A stretch of DNA of 55,790 bases from Acidimicrobiia bacterium. GTDB lineage: Bacteria; Actinomycetota; Acidimicrobiia; Spongiisociales; UBA11373. The number at the start of each line of letters is the position of its first letter. Within the stretch, counting starts at the first letter, position 1. Location: NCBI GenBank assembly GCA_040878325.1, contig JBBDMM010000004.1, forward strand, positions 48,695-104,484. Reading direction: 5' to 3'. The notes beneath the pieces are model-generated. The model saw only the letters and a list, made by a program, of their open reading frames with translations. It had not been told where the DNA came from and did not search any database. Position numbers and translations under genes: made by a program. Below, one piece after another: positions 40,509 through 47,037 of this stretch.

Positions 40509-40592
40509 TCAGTTCGTTTGCGATTGCGAGATCTGCCGGGCGATGAGCACGCCCACCGCCACGACGATCAGCAGGACTATCAACTTCTTCAA
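40509..40592 (-). CDS. 27-residue single-span membrane peptide
   Basis: A tiny gene with all its parts: -10 TACGAT (40616-40621), Shine-Dalgarno AAAGGGGG (40600-40607) 7 nt before a TTG start, and a terminator after the stop. The product begins MKKLIVLLIVVAVGVLIA, a single membrane span, and ends with a short polar RQISQSQTN tail. It recalls the N-terminus of small actinobacterial MKKL-type membrane proteins, but no function can be named. It lies between lgt and ctaA. Confidence 0.6.
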   Translation of the reverse strand: MKKLIVLLIVVAVGVLIARQISQSQTN

Positions 40593-40649
40593 GCTCTCAC
40601 CCCCTTTGTACTGGGATCGTATCGCGCCCCAGGAGACACTTATACGTCT

Positions 40650-40852
40650 CCCCCCGGCCTCCGGGGGGAGACGCCCGAAGGGGGAGGGGGCAGCTGACCC
40701 TGCGAGCGGGACTGGACCCGTTCTTGAAGAAATGGTCAGATCGCACGCTGTCTCCGCTGCCCCCTCCGCCTCGCTTCGCTTCGGCACCTCCCCCGCCGAA
40801 GACGGCAGGGGAGGACGCCCTCCTGCGGGAGGCGGGAGGCGATGTACGCTCC
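40650..40852. repeat. GC-rich palindromic repeat cluster before ctaA
   Basis: A perfect hairpin GTCTCCCCCC-GGCCT-type at 40650-40676 is followed by GGGGGCAGCTGACCCTGC (40686-40703), then by GCTGCCCCCTCCG with CTTCGCTTCGG and CCGCCGAAGACGGC. The 22-bp block starting at 40686 is repeated exactly at 43600-43621. Nothing coding is visible here. Confidence 0.8.
40845..40850 (+). promoter_or_regulatory. Leaderless -10 element TACGCT of ctaA
   Basis: TACGCT is followed by 8 nt and the GTG at 40859. Confidence 0.6.
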
Positions 40853-40858
40853 CCCACC

Positions 40859-41746
40859 GTGACCGATCGCCGCTTTGCTCGCTTCGCCCTCGGCACCCTG
40901 GTGTTCAACGTGGGAGTGATCTTGTTCGGGGCCGTGGTGCGGGCCACCGGTTCGGGGGCGGGTTGTGGCTCGCATTGGCCCACTTGCGGGGGGGATGTGG
41001 TCCCGTTGTCGGGCTCGGCGGAGCGCTTCATCGAGTTCGGCCACCGCGCCTCGAGCGGGGTCGCCCTCGTTCTCGTCGCCATCCTGGTGCTCTGGGCGAT
41101 CCGGACGCGCCGACGAGGCGATCCGGTGCGCATCGCCGCCATCGCCTCAGGCGTGTTGATCGTGAACGAGGCGCTGATCGGTGCCGCCCTGGTGCTGTTC
41201 GAGTGGGTCGGCGACGACCGCTCGGCGGGTCGCGCCGTATCGATCACCGTGCATCTGGTCAACACTTTCCTGTTGCTGGCCGCGCTGACTGCCACCGCGT
41301 GGTGGGCGTCGGGGCGGCCGGTGCCTCCCCGTCGGCCACACCGGGCGACCGCCTGGCTGGTCGGCATCGGTGCCGGGGCACTGATCCTGGTTGGGGCGAC
41401 CGGAGCGATCACCGCCCTCGGCGACACCCTCTTCCCACCGCACGAGGTGGGGGTAGACCACTCGGGGAGCTTCCTGGTGAGCCTGCGATGGGTGCACCCG
41501 GTGCTGGCGGTGGGGACGGGCCTGTATCTCCTTCACCTGGCGCGGGTGCTACCGGTGCCGGATCGCATGCGCGGGTACCTGGCCGCGGTCGTGGTGACCC
41601 AATTGACGGCCGGAGTCGTCAACATCGCCCTCGCTGCCCCCGTGTGGATGCAGGTGGTGCATCTGCTGATAGCCGATGTCCTGTGGATCGGGCTCGTGGT
41701 CATCGGAAGCACTGCGCTCTCGGAGCGAGCCGAGGTGATGGCGTGA
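40859..41746 (+). CDS. ctaA: Heme A synthase (COX15/CtaA family)
   Basis: A 295-residue integral membrane enzyme that oxidises heme O to heme A for aa3-type oxidases. About eight spans carry the conserved His residues in FGHRASSG, VHLVNTFLLLAA, LRWVHPVLAVGTG and VVHLLIADVLW. VRATGSGAGCGSHWPTCGG near residue 30 is the family signature and includes the extracellular Cys pair. The GTG start gives VTDRRFARFALGTL. It overlaps ctaB, the preceding pathway step, by 4 nt. Confidence 0.94.
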   Translation: MTDRRFARFALGTLVFNVGVILFGAVVRATGSGAGCGSHWPTCGGDVVPLSGSAERFIEFGHRASSGVALVLVAILVLWAIRTRRRGDPVRIAAIASGVLIVNEALIGAALVLFEWVGDDRSAGRAVSITVHLVNTFLLLAALTATAWWASGRPVPPRRPHRATAWLVGIGAGALILVGATGAITALGDTLFPPHEVGVDHSGSFLVSLRWVHPVLAVGTGLYLLHLARVLPVPDRMRGYLAAVVVTQLTAGVVNIALAAPVWMQVVHLLIADVLWIGLVVIGSTALSERAEVMA

Positions 41747-42597
41747 CCGCCCGAGTATCCGCCTACATCGGCCTCATCAAGCCGCGGATCATCGAGCTCT
41801 TGCTGATCACCACGGTGCCGGCGATGGTGCTGGCCGCCGATGGCTGGCCCGGTTGGGGGCTGGTCGGTGCAACGCTCCTGGGTGGGGTCCTTTCGGCGGG
41901 TGGGGCCAACGCAATCAACAACTTTGTCGACCGAGACATCGACGTGCACATGGAACGCACGAAGCACCGGGGGCTGCCGTCCAACGCGGTCGGGCCAAAC
42001 GAGGCGCTGGTACTCGGGGTCGTGCTGGGCCTGATGGGCTTCTTCTGGCTCTGGACGACCACCACGCTGCTGGCAGCGATGCTGGCGACCGCCGCCTTCG
42101 CCTTCTATGTGTTCGTGTACACGATGCTGCTCAAGCGGACGACTCCACAGAACATCGTCATCGGCGGTGCGGCGGGGGCGGTGCCCGCGTTGGTGGGGTG
42201 GGCGGCGGTCACCGGGTCGCTGGCGTTGCCAGCGTGGATTCTCTTCGCCGTCGTGTTCTTCTGGACGCCGGCCCACTTCTGGGCCCTCGCTCTCCGATTC
42301 GAAGAGGATTACGCCCGGGCGGGGGTACCGATGCTGCCGGTGGTAGCCGGCGAGAAGGAGACGACGCTCCAGATCACGCTCTATGCGGCGGCCGTTTCCT
42401 TCGTTTCGCTGATGCTCTATCCGGCGGCGTCCCTCGGCCCGATCTACCTGATCTCGGCAGTGCTACTGGGCGCCGCCTTCATCGGATCCACGCTGATGCT
42501 GGCCCGCGACCGGGGAAAGGCGATGGGTGTCTTCAAGTTCTCCAACGTCTACCTCACGCTGCTGTTCAGCGCGGCGATGTTGGACGTGCTGACCTGA
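41743..42597 (+). CDS. ctaB: Protoheme IX farnesyltransferase (heme O synthase)
   Basis: A 284-residue UbiA-family prenyltransferase. The first Asp-rich motif is NFVDRDIDVHMERTKHRGLP near residue 63. The second region is WTPAHFWALALRFEEDYARAGVPMLP near residue 170. About eight to nine spans are present. It makes heme O for CtaA, with which it is translationally coupled (GTGA). Confidence 0.95.
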   Translation: MTARVSAYIGLIKPRIIELLLITTVPAMVLAADGWPGWGLVGATLLGGVLSAGGANAINNFVDRDIDVHMERTKHRGLPSNAVGPNEALVLGVVLGLMGFFWLWTTTTLLAAMLATAAFAFYVFVYTMLLKRTTPQNIVIGGAAGAVPALVGWAAVTGSLALPAWILFAVVFFWTPAHFWALALRFEEDYARAGVPMLPVVAGEKETTLQITLYAAAVSFVSLMLYPAASLGPIYLISAVLLGAAFIGSTLMLARDRGKAMGVFKFSNVYLTLLFSAAMLDVLT

Positions 42598-42623
42598 GCG
42601 GCAGCGGGCTGCTGCAGATTCCG

Positions 42624-43526
42624 CTACTCCAGGAAGGCCAGGATCGCCTTCCCGATCTCATCCGCGTGCGTCAGCACCGCCTCGTGCTTGGCGCCTACCA
42701 GTTCGAGCACCGAGGCACCGGGGATGAAGGAGGCGGTCTCGTACTGCAGGCGTGAAGGGACCAGCTGATCGTCGGTGGGAATGATGCAAAGCGTCGGGGT
42801 GTCGATGTCGGGCAGGCGGTCCCGAACGTCGAACCGCAAGATGGCGAACCCTCCCTCGTAGTACAGGTCGGTGTCACGGTCGAGGAGGTTCTGCCACAGC
42901 CATGCAGCGTGCTCCGCGGGGATCACGCCGTTTCGCATCAAGTAGCCGTGCGCCAACCGCGGGAGCAGGAATCGATCGACCCGACTGATTGCCCGTCCCA
43001 ACACGAAGGCAGGCACGGTCAACGACCGGGGCCGGTCGACCGGATGGGCCGCCGTTCCCCCGAGGATCAGGTGTGATGCCCGTCCCGGGTGGCGGATGGC
43101 GAGTTCCTGGGCGGTCATGCCCCCCATCGAGAAGCCGGCCACCGGGATGCCGCCGATCCCGAGAATGTCGAAGGCCCGGGCGACATCGTCGGCGAGATCG
43201 GAGATCTCAAAACGACCGCGCATGCGGTCGGACTTGCCGTGGTTTCGCAAGTCGAGGTTGATCACGCGGTACCGATCGGCCAGCAGCGGAAGCACCCGAT
43301 GCCAGGTGAGGAAGCCGTCGTAGAGCCATCCGTGAAGCAGAACGATCGGCGGCCCATCGGGCGGCCCGGCCTCGCGCACCAGAAACTCCTGTCGGCCCGC
43401 GACGATGGTCCGGCCCGTCGGCCCCGCTGGTCGCGACTGGACCCCGCGAAACCGCGGAGATGTCTCCGGCCCGAACAGCCGCCACAACATCCAGGCGCCA
43501 ACGGAGGTCTTGAGAAGGCCTTTCAC
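42624..43526 (-). CDS. Alpha/beta hydrolase
   Basis: A 300-residue alpha/beta hydrolase. The nucleophile elbow is GFSMGGMTAQ, the oxyanion motif LLHGWLYDGFLTWH, the acid TDDQLVPS, and the catalytic His GAKHEAVLTH. A 60-residue N-terminal extension with a possible amphipathic helix (LLKTSVGAWMLWRLFG) precedes the fold. The GTG at 43526 is chosen because it lies 7 nt after TATCCT and excludes the upstream repeat-encoded Pro-rich stretch. The substrate is unknown. It is convergent with ctaB. Confidence 0.88.
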   Translation of the reverse strand: MKGLLKTSVGAWMLWRLFGPETSPRFRGVQSRPAGPTGRTIVAGRQEFLVREAGPPDGPPIVLLHGWLYDGFLTWHRVLPLLADRYRVINLDLRNHGKSDRMRGRFEISDLADDVARAFDILGIGGIPVAGFSMGGMTAQELAIRHPGRASHLILGGTAAHPVDRPRSLTVPAFVLGRAISRVDRFLLPRLAHGYLMRNGVIPAEHAAWLWQNLLDRDTDLYYEGGFAILRFDVRDRLPDIDTPTLCIIPTDDQLVPSRLQYETASFIPGASVLELVGAKHEAVLTHADEIGKAILAFLE

Positions 43527-43533
43527 GGGGTCG

Positions 43534-43539
43534 AGGATA
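43534..43539 (-). promoter_or_regulatory. Leaderless -10 element TATCCT
   Basis: TATCCT on the minus strand followed by 7 nt and the GTG at 43526. Confidence 0.6.
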
Positions 43540-43551
43540 TCGTCCTCCTCC

Positions 43552-43712
43552 GCCGTCCTCGGCGGGGGAGGTGGCGCCGCCGTCTTCGGCGGTGACGGAG
43601 GGGGCAGCTGACCCTGCGAGCATGCCAACCACCCCTCCAGAACCGGGACCAGCCTGCTCGCAGGGACCGCTGCCCCCCTCCTACCTCCCCCCGGAAACCG
43701 GCGGGAGACGCA
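43552..43712. repeat. Head-to-head pair of GC-rich palindromic repeats
   Basis: GGGGGCAGCTGACCCTGC begins at 43600 and its near reverse complement GCAGGGACCGCTGCCCCC ends at 43677, giving an inverted pair of 22-bp arms separated by 34 bp. The same block is at 40686. Flanking GCCGTCCTCGGCGG- and CCGCCGTCTTCGGCGG-type stems make this a BIME-like unit. The right end runs into the end of the ferredoxin gene. Confidence 0.8.
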
Positions 43713-44127
43713 ATGCATCCACCGCGAACACATACTCGTCCACCGGCCGGCCACCGACCAGGTGCTCCTCGATGATCCTGTCGAGCACTTCCTCGGTCAC
43801 GTGGTGGTACCAGGTGCCGTCGGGGTAGACGACGGCGATAGGGCCCTGTTCGCAGATGCGGAGGCAGTCCACCTTGTTCCGCAGCACCGTCCCGGTGCCG
43901 GGCTCGACTGGAAGCGGTGGCGCCTCAGGCTTGCCCCGCCAGGCCGGCGGAGCCGATGCCAAGCCCAACTCCCAGAGGCGTCGCTTCAGGTGGGCCCACA
44001 CCCGGGTTGTCTCCTCGCGCGGGGCGCACAACGGGGTTGTCTGGTCGGCGCAGAGGAAGATGTGACGCTCGACGCGACCGATCGATAGGGCAGAGGTGAT
44101 CGCCTCGAGTCGTTCGCGGTCAGTCAT
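43681..44127 (-). CDS. Thioredoxin-like [2Fe-2S] ferredoxin
   Basis: A 148-residue protein of the thioredoxin-fold ferredoxin group. Cluster ligands are Cys26 and Cys34 ([13 protein letters not shown]) and Cys88 and Cys92 ([10 protein letters not shown]), followed by the typical [10 protein letters not shown] strand. Its start overlaps the selD stop (ATGA), so it is co-transcribed with selenide, water dikinase. A role as electron donor in a selenium or molybdenum hydroxylase context is an inference only. Confidence 0.88.
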   Translation of the reverse strand: MTDRERLEAITSALSIGRVERHIFLCADQTTPLCAPREETTRVWAHLKRRLWELGLASAPPAWRGKPEAPPLPVEPGTGTVLRNKVDCLRICEQGPIAVVYPDGTWYHHVTEEVLDRIIEEHLVGGRPVDEYVFAVDALRLPPVSGGR

Positions 44128-45161
44128 CCAACGACTCGAATCTCCCCGCGACCTTCATCGGTGAAGCGGCCAATGGTCCACACCTCGCCTCCGAAGCCAT
44201 CCGTGAACGGCTCGACGCTGCCCGGGGCCAAGGCGACCAAAAGCCCCCCACTGGTCTGCGCGTCGGCGAGAAGGATCCTGGTGGCCTCGTCAACGCCGCA
44301 AAAGTCGGTGAAACCTTCGGCATGTTGGAGGTTGCGGCGAGTGCCACCGGCGACGACCCCGTCCTCGGCGAACTTCCGCGCCCCAGGCAGGTGCGGCACC
44401 GAGGTGGCGTCGATTTCTGCTCCCACGGTATCGCCGAGCATTTCCTTCAGATGCCCCAGCAGTCCGAACCCGGTGACGTCGGTTGCTGCCGACGCCCCTG
44501 CCGCCACCGCGGCGTTGCCGGCGCGTTCATTCAGTTCAATCATCGACGCCACCGCCGCATCTCGAACCGACCGGTCCGCCAGCCCTCGCTTGATCGCCGT
44601 CGACACCAGGCCGGTCCCGAGCCGCTTGGTCAGCACCAGCACGTCGTCGGGGCGGGCGCCGCGGTTGCGGAGCACCCGGTCGGGGTGAATCACCCCGGTG
44701 ATGGCCATCCCGAACTTCGGCTCGGGGTCGTCGACCGAATGCCCGCCGACGATGGTCACCCCCGCCTTTCGCAATATCTCTCCCGCCCCCCCAATCACCT
44801 GGCTCAGCAACGAGAACGGCAGGGTGTCGCGTGGCCATGCCACCACCTGAAGAGCGGTGAGGGGTCGGCCCCCCATGGCGTAGACATCCGACAGGGCGTT
44901 GGCGGCGGTGATCCGACCCCAGTCGTCGGGCTCGTCGACGATCGGGGTGAAGAAATCGACCGTCTGCACGATGGCGAGGTCGTCGGAGATTCGGTACACC
45001 CCGGCGTCGTCCGAAGCCTCGATTCCTACCAGCAGGTCCGGATGCGTCAGCGGCACCGACCCGTCGAGCGCCCCGATGATCTCGGCCAGCTCGTACTGAG
45101 CCAACTTGCAAGCGCATCCCGCCCCATGGGAGTAGGAAGTCAGTCGGGTGTCGTCGGGCAT
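44124..45161 (-). CDS. selD: Selenide, water dikinase
   Basis: A 345-residue ATP-dependent enzyme that makes selenophosphate. The N-terminal catalytic loop is [15 protein letters not shown], with Cys (not selenocysteine) at residues 16 and 18 and Lys19. The AIRS-fold ATP site includes [27 protein letters not shown] and [32 protein letters not shown] and [13 protein letters not shown] are also diagnostic. ATG 45161 lies 6 nt after TACACT. No selA, selB, ybbB or tRNA-Sec is in the window. Confidence 0.95.
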   Translation of the reverse strand: MPDDTRLTSYSHGAGCACKLAQYELAEIIGALDGSVPLTHPDLLVGIEASDDAGVYRISDDLAIVQTVDFFTPIVDEPDDWGRITAANALSDVYAMGGRPLTALQVVAWPRDTLPFSLLSQVIGGAGEILRKAGVTIVGGHSVDDPEPKFGMAITGVIHPDRVLRNRGARPDDVLVLTKRLGTGLVSTAIKRGLADRSVRDAAVASMIELNERAGNAAVAAGASAATDVTGFGLLGHLKEMLGDTVGAEIDATSVPHLPGARKFAEDGVVAGGTRRNLQHAEGFTDFCGVDEATRILLADAQTSGGLLVALAPGSVEPFTDGFGGEVWTIGRFTDEGRGEIRVVG

Positions 45162-45167
45162 CCCGAG

Positions 45168-45173
45168 AGTGTA
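45168..45173 (-). promoter_or_regulatory. Leaderless -10 element TACACT of selD
   Basis: TACACT on the minus strand followed by 6 nt and the ATG at 45161. Confidence 0.6.
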
Positions 45174-45189
45174 AGGGGGCCTCGCGTTT

Positions 45190-45275
45190 CTCCCCTCGGA
45201 GGGGGGAGTACGGGAAACCTCTGGGTTCCTTGGGGAGGGGGCGCTCAGACCAAACGAGCAACAGGGAGCCTGGTC
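45190..45275. repeat. GC-rich palindromic repeat
   Basis: CTCCCCTCGGAGGGGGGAG hairpin, then GGGGAGGGGGCGCTCAGA. The last block reappears as TCTGAGCGCCCCC near 54735, tying this copy to the other dispersed repeats. Confidence 0.6.
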
Positions 45276-45280
45276 CTCTT

Positions 45281-45339
45281 GCGGAAGGCGGAAGGCGGAA
45301 GGCTGGCTCTTGACTCTTGGCTCTTGACTCTTGACTCTC
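45281..45339. repeat. Two adjacent heptamer arrays (GCGGAAG x3, GRCTCTT x5)
   Basis: GCGGAAG three times (45281-45301), then GGCTCTT, GACTCTT, GGCTCTT, GACTCTT, GACTCTC (45305-45339). The second is the reverse-complement type of the GAGTCAA arrays. Confidence 0.93.
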
Positions 45340-45350
45340 TTCGCCCTCTC

Positions 45351-45356
45351 TACCCT
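45351..45356 (+). promoter_or_regulatory. Leaderless -10 element TACCCT
   Basis: TACCCT is followed by 7 nt and the ATG at 45364. Confidence 0.6.
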
Positions 45357-45363
45357 TCTCCTA

Positions 45364-46554
45364 ATGGACGTCGACGCGTTTCGGAACGAGGCTCGGTCCT
45401 GGCTCGAGGCAAATGTTCCCCGCCGCTCGGGGGACGACAACCCGGCGGCGGTGTTCATCGAGCGACCCGACGAAGCTGCCTATGTGGTCCGGGCCAAGGA
45501 GTGGCAGGCGAAGCTGGCCGATGCCGGATGGGCAGGCATCACGTGGCCGACCGAGTACGGCGGGCGGGGCCTGGGTCCCATGCACCAGATCGTGTGGGTG
45601 CAGGAAGCCGCCCCTTACGACCTGCCGCTCGACATCTTCAACATTGGCATCGGCATGGCAGGCCCCACCATCCTCTCGTGGGGTACGTCGGAGCAGAAGG
45701 ACCGCTGGCTGGCTCCGATGCTGCGCGGTGAGGAGATCTGGTGCCAGCTCTTCTCCGAGCCGAACGCCGGCAGCGACGTGGCCTCGGTGCAGACGCGGGC
45801 GGTCCGTGACGGCGATGAATGGGTGGTCGACGGGCAAAAGGTGTGGACCAGTGGTGCCCACTTCTCGAGGTGGGGGATGCTGCTCGCCCGCACCGACCCC
45901 GACGCCCCCAAGCACAACGGCCTCTCGTACTTCGGGATCGACATGGACCAAACGGGGGTCGAGGTACGGCCGCTGCGCCAGATGACCGGGGGCGCTTCGT
46001 TCAACGAGGTCTACATGTCGGAAGCCCGGGTGCCGAATGACGCCTTGATCGGCGGTCCGGGGATGGGGTGGTCGGTGGCGCTCACCACGCTGATGAACGA
46101 GCGGACCTCGATCGGTGCCGTCGGCGGCCTCGCCGGCTCGTCAGGATCCGATGCGCTCGCCCGTCTGCTGGCCGAGGTCGCCCGGGCCACAGGGAGGGAC
46201 GCCCTTACCGGCCCCACCCGCGACCAGTTGGCGGACCTCTCTATCAGGACCATGGTGCTCCAGCAGCACGCCGGCCGGATCATCGCCAAACTCGCCCAGG
46301 GCCAGATCCCCACTGCCGAGGGGTCCGCCGCCAAGCTGCTGCTCTCGGGCCTGCTAGAACGCCTCGCCAACTTCGCAGTCGAAGTACAGGGCCCCCGGGG
46401 AATGCTGCTTGGCAACGACGCCCTCGCCGGGGGCACCTGGGGCCTCGCCTTCCTCGGCTACCCCGGAGTCAAGATCGCCGGCGGCTCCGACGAGATCATG
46501 CGCAACATCATTGGTGAGCGAGTCTTGGATCTGCCGCGAGAGCCAAAAGGGTAG
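45364..46554 (+). CDS. Acyl-CoA dehydrogenase
   Basis: A 396-residue flavoprotein. Signature segments are GWAGITWPTEYGGRGL, WCQLFSEPNAGSDVASVQTRA near residue 130 (FAD/substrate site), DGQKVWTSGAHFSRWGMLLART, and the C-terminal FLGYPGVKIAGGSDEIMRNII. The last region matches the FadE subgroup with GGSDEI. The chain-length preference is unknown. It stands alone with its own leaderless promoter. Confidence 0.92.
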   Translation: MDVDAFRNEARSWLEANVPRRSGDDNPAAVFIERPDEAAYVVRAKEWQAKLADAGWAGITWPTEYGGRGLGPMHQIVWVQEAAPYDLPLDIFNIGIGMAGPTILSWGTSEQKDRWLAPMLRGEEIWCQLFSEPNAGSDVASVQTRAVRDGDEWVVDGQKVWTSGAHFSRWGMLLARTDPDAPKHNGLSYFGIDMDQTGVEVRPLRQMTGGASFNEVYMSEARVPNDALIGGPGMGWSVALTTLMNERTSIGAVGGLAGSSGSDALARLLAEVARATGRDALTGPTRDQLADLSIRTMVLQQHAGRIIAKLAQGQIPTAEGSAAKLLLSGLLERLANFAVEVQGPRGMLLGNDALAGGTWGLAFLGYPGVKIAGGSDEIMRNIIGERVLDLPREPKG

Positions 46555-46661
46555 GCCTCCAGCCTCCAGCCTCCAGCAAGAAGGCCTTCCGCCATCCGCC
46601 GTCGACGATGGAGTTCTATCGGCGAGCGATGGCGGTGACCGACCATCGACCATCGACCATC
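46555..46661. repeat. Heptamer arrays GCCTCCA x3 and GACCATC x3
   Basis: GCCTCCA three times from 46555 to 46575 directly after the stop codon, and GACCATC three times from 46641 to 46661. The stretch between shows nothing I can support. Confidence 0.93.
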
Positions 46662-46668
46662 GACTGAG

Positions 46669-46696
46669 TTGCCCTCGGATTGCCTCTGGCTAGCAT
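46669..46696 (+). promoter_or_regulatory. Candidate small-RNA promoter
   Basis: TTGCCC at 46669-46674, a 16-nt spacer and TAGCAT at 46691-46696. No coding frame follows before the strong terminator at 46767. Confidence 0.4.
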
Positions 46697-46702
46697 GCCG
46701 CC

Positions 46703-46807
46703 CTCGGTGCCACTGGCACCACCTGCGCAGGTCCTCGTGACCCCCTCAAGGGCCTGCCACCCACTGAAATAGGCCCGGGGTCAGCGATGGCCCCGGGCCT
46801 ATTTCTT
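46703..46807 (+). ncRNA. Candidate small RNA of about 105 nt
   Basis: Between a promoter-like pair and a perfect terminator lies a non-coding stretch with two further hairpins: GGTGCC-AC(T)-GGCACC and the self-complementary ACCTGCGCAGGT. It matches no RNA family I can name; the loops do not show the C-tracts of 6C RNA and there is no SRP-type motif. The terminator alone could instead serve the upstream acyl-CoA dehydrogenase gene. Confidence 0.35.
46767..46804. terminator. Strong bidirectional terminator
   Basis: AAATAGGCCCGGGG, a 10-nt loop and CCCCGGGCCTATTT form a perfect 14-bp stem whose own ends supply the A and T runs on both strands. Confidence 0.85.
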
Positions 46808-46808
46808 A

Positions 46809-46871
46809 GCCTCCAGTCTCCAGCCTCCAGCCTCCAGCCACCAGCCACCAGCCACCAGCCACCAGCCACCA
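46809..46871. repeat. Nine-unit heptamer array drifting from GCCTCCA to GCCACCA
   Basis: GCCTCCA, GTCTCCA, GCCTCCA, GCCTCCA, then GCCACCA five times: the clearest example of unit turnover at fixed 7-bp register. Confidence 0.96.
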
Positions 46872-46920
46872 GCCAGACGCTGGTCGGTCGGACTCCCCGA
46901 GTGCGATCGGCCGTCCGCGC

Positions 46921-47014
46921 ATCGCGCATCGCGCATTGCAGGCCCAGCGACGAGAGGCCCCGCTCCGTCGAATTGCGAATTGCGAATTGCGAATTGCGGG
47001 GCCGAGCGCAGCGA
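46921..47014. repeat. ATCGCGC x2 and GAATTGC x4 arrays with GGCCGAGCGCAGCGAGG box
   Basis: ATCGCGC twice plus ATTGCAG (46921-46941) followed by GGCCCAGCGACGAGAGGCC, then GAATTGC four times (46970-46997) followed by GGGGCCGAGCGCAGCGAGG. Two composite elements thus sit side by side before mgtE. Confidence 0.93.
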
Positions 47015-47024
47015 GGTCCCCCCT

Positions 47025-47030
47025 TACACT
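47025..47030 (+). promoter_or_regulatory. Leaderless -10 element TACACT of mgtE
   Basis: TACACT is followed by 7 nt and the ATG at 47038. This leaves no room for a Mg2+ riboswitch. Confidence 0.6.
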
Positions 47031-47037
47031 CCTGCCC

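Noticed and set aside
39826-42597. A 923-codon open frame running through lgt (antisense), the gap and ctaA into ctaB
   Set aside because: Only its last 284 codons encode a protein family (CtaB). The rest is Arg/Pro/His-rich shadow reading of lgt and ctaA and crosses repeats.
44124-45161. SelD as a selenoprotein
   Set aside because: The catalytic position is a Cys codon and no in-frame UGA occurs.
46703-46807. 6C RNA or SRP RNA
   Set aside because: No paired C6 loops and no GGAAGGAAGCAGC-type SRP motif.
46809-46871. CRISPR array
   Set aside because: Units are contiguous 7-mers with no spacers, and no cas genes are in the window.
46984-47037. Mg2+ riboswitch (ykoK/M-box) before mgtE
   Set aside because: The -10 hexamer lies 7 nt before the ATG, leaving no leader, and the upstream sequence is heptamer repeats.
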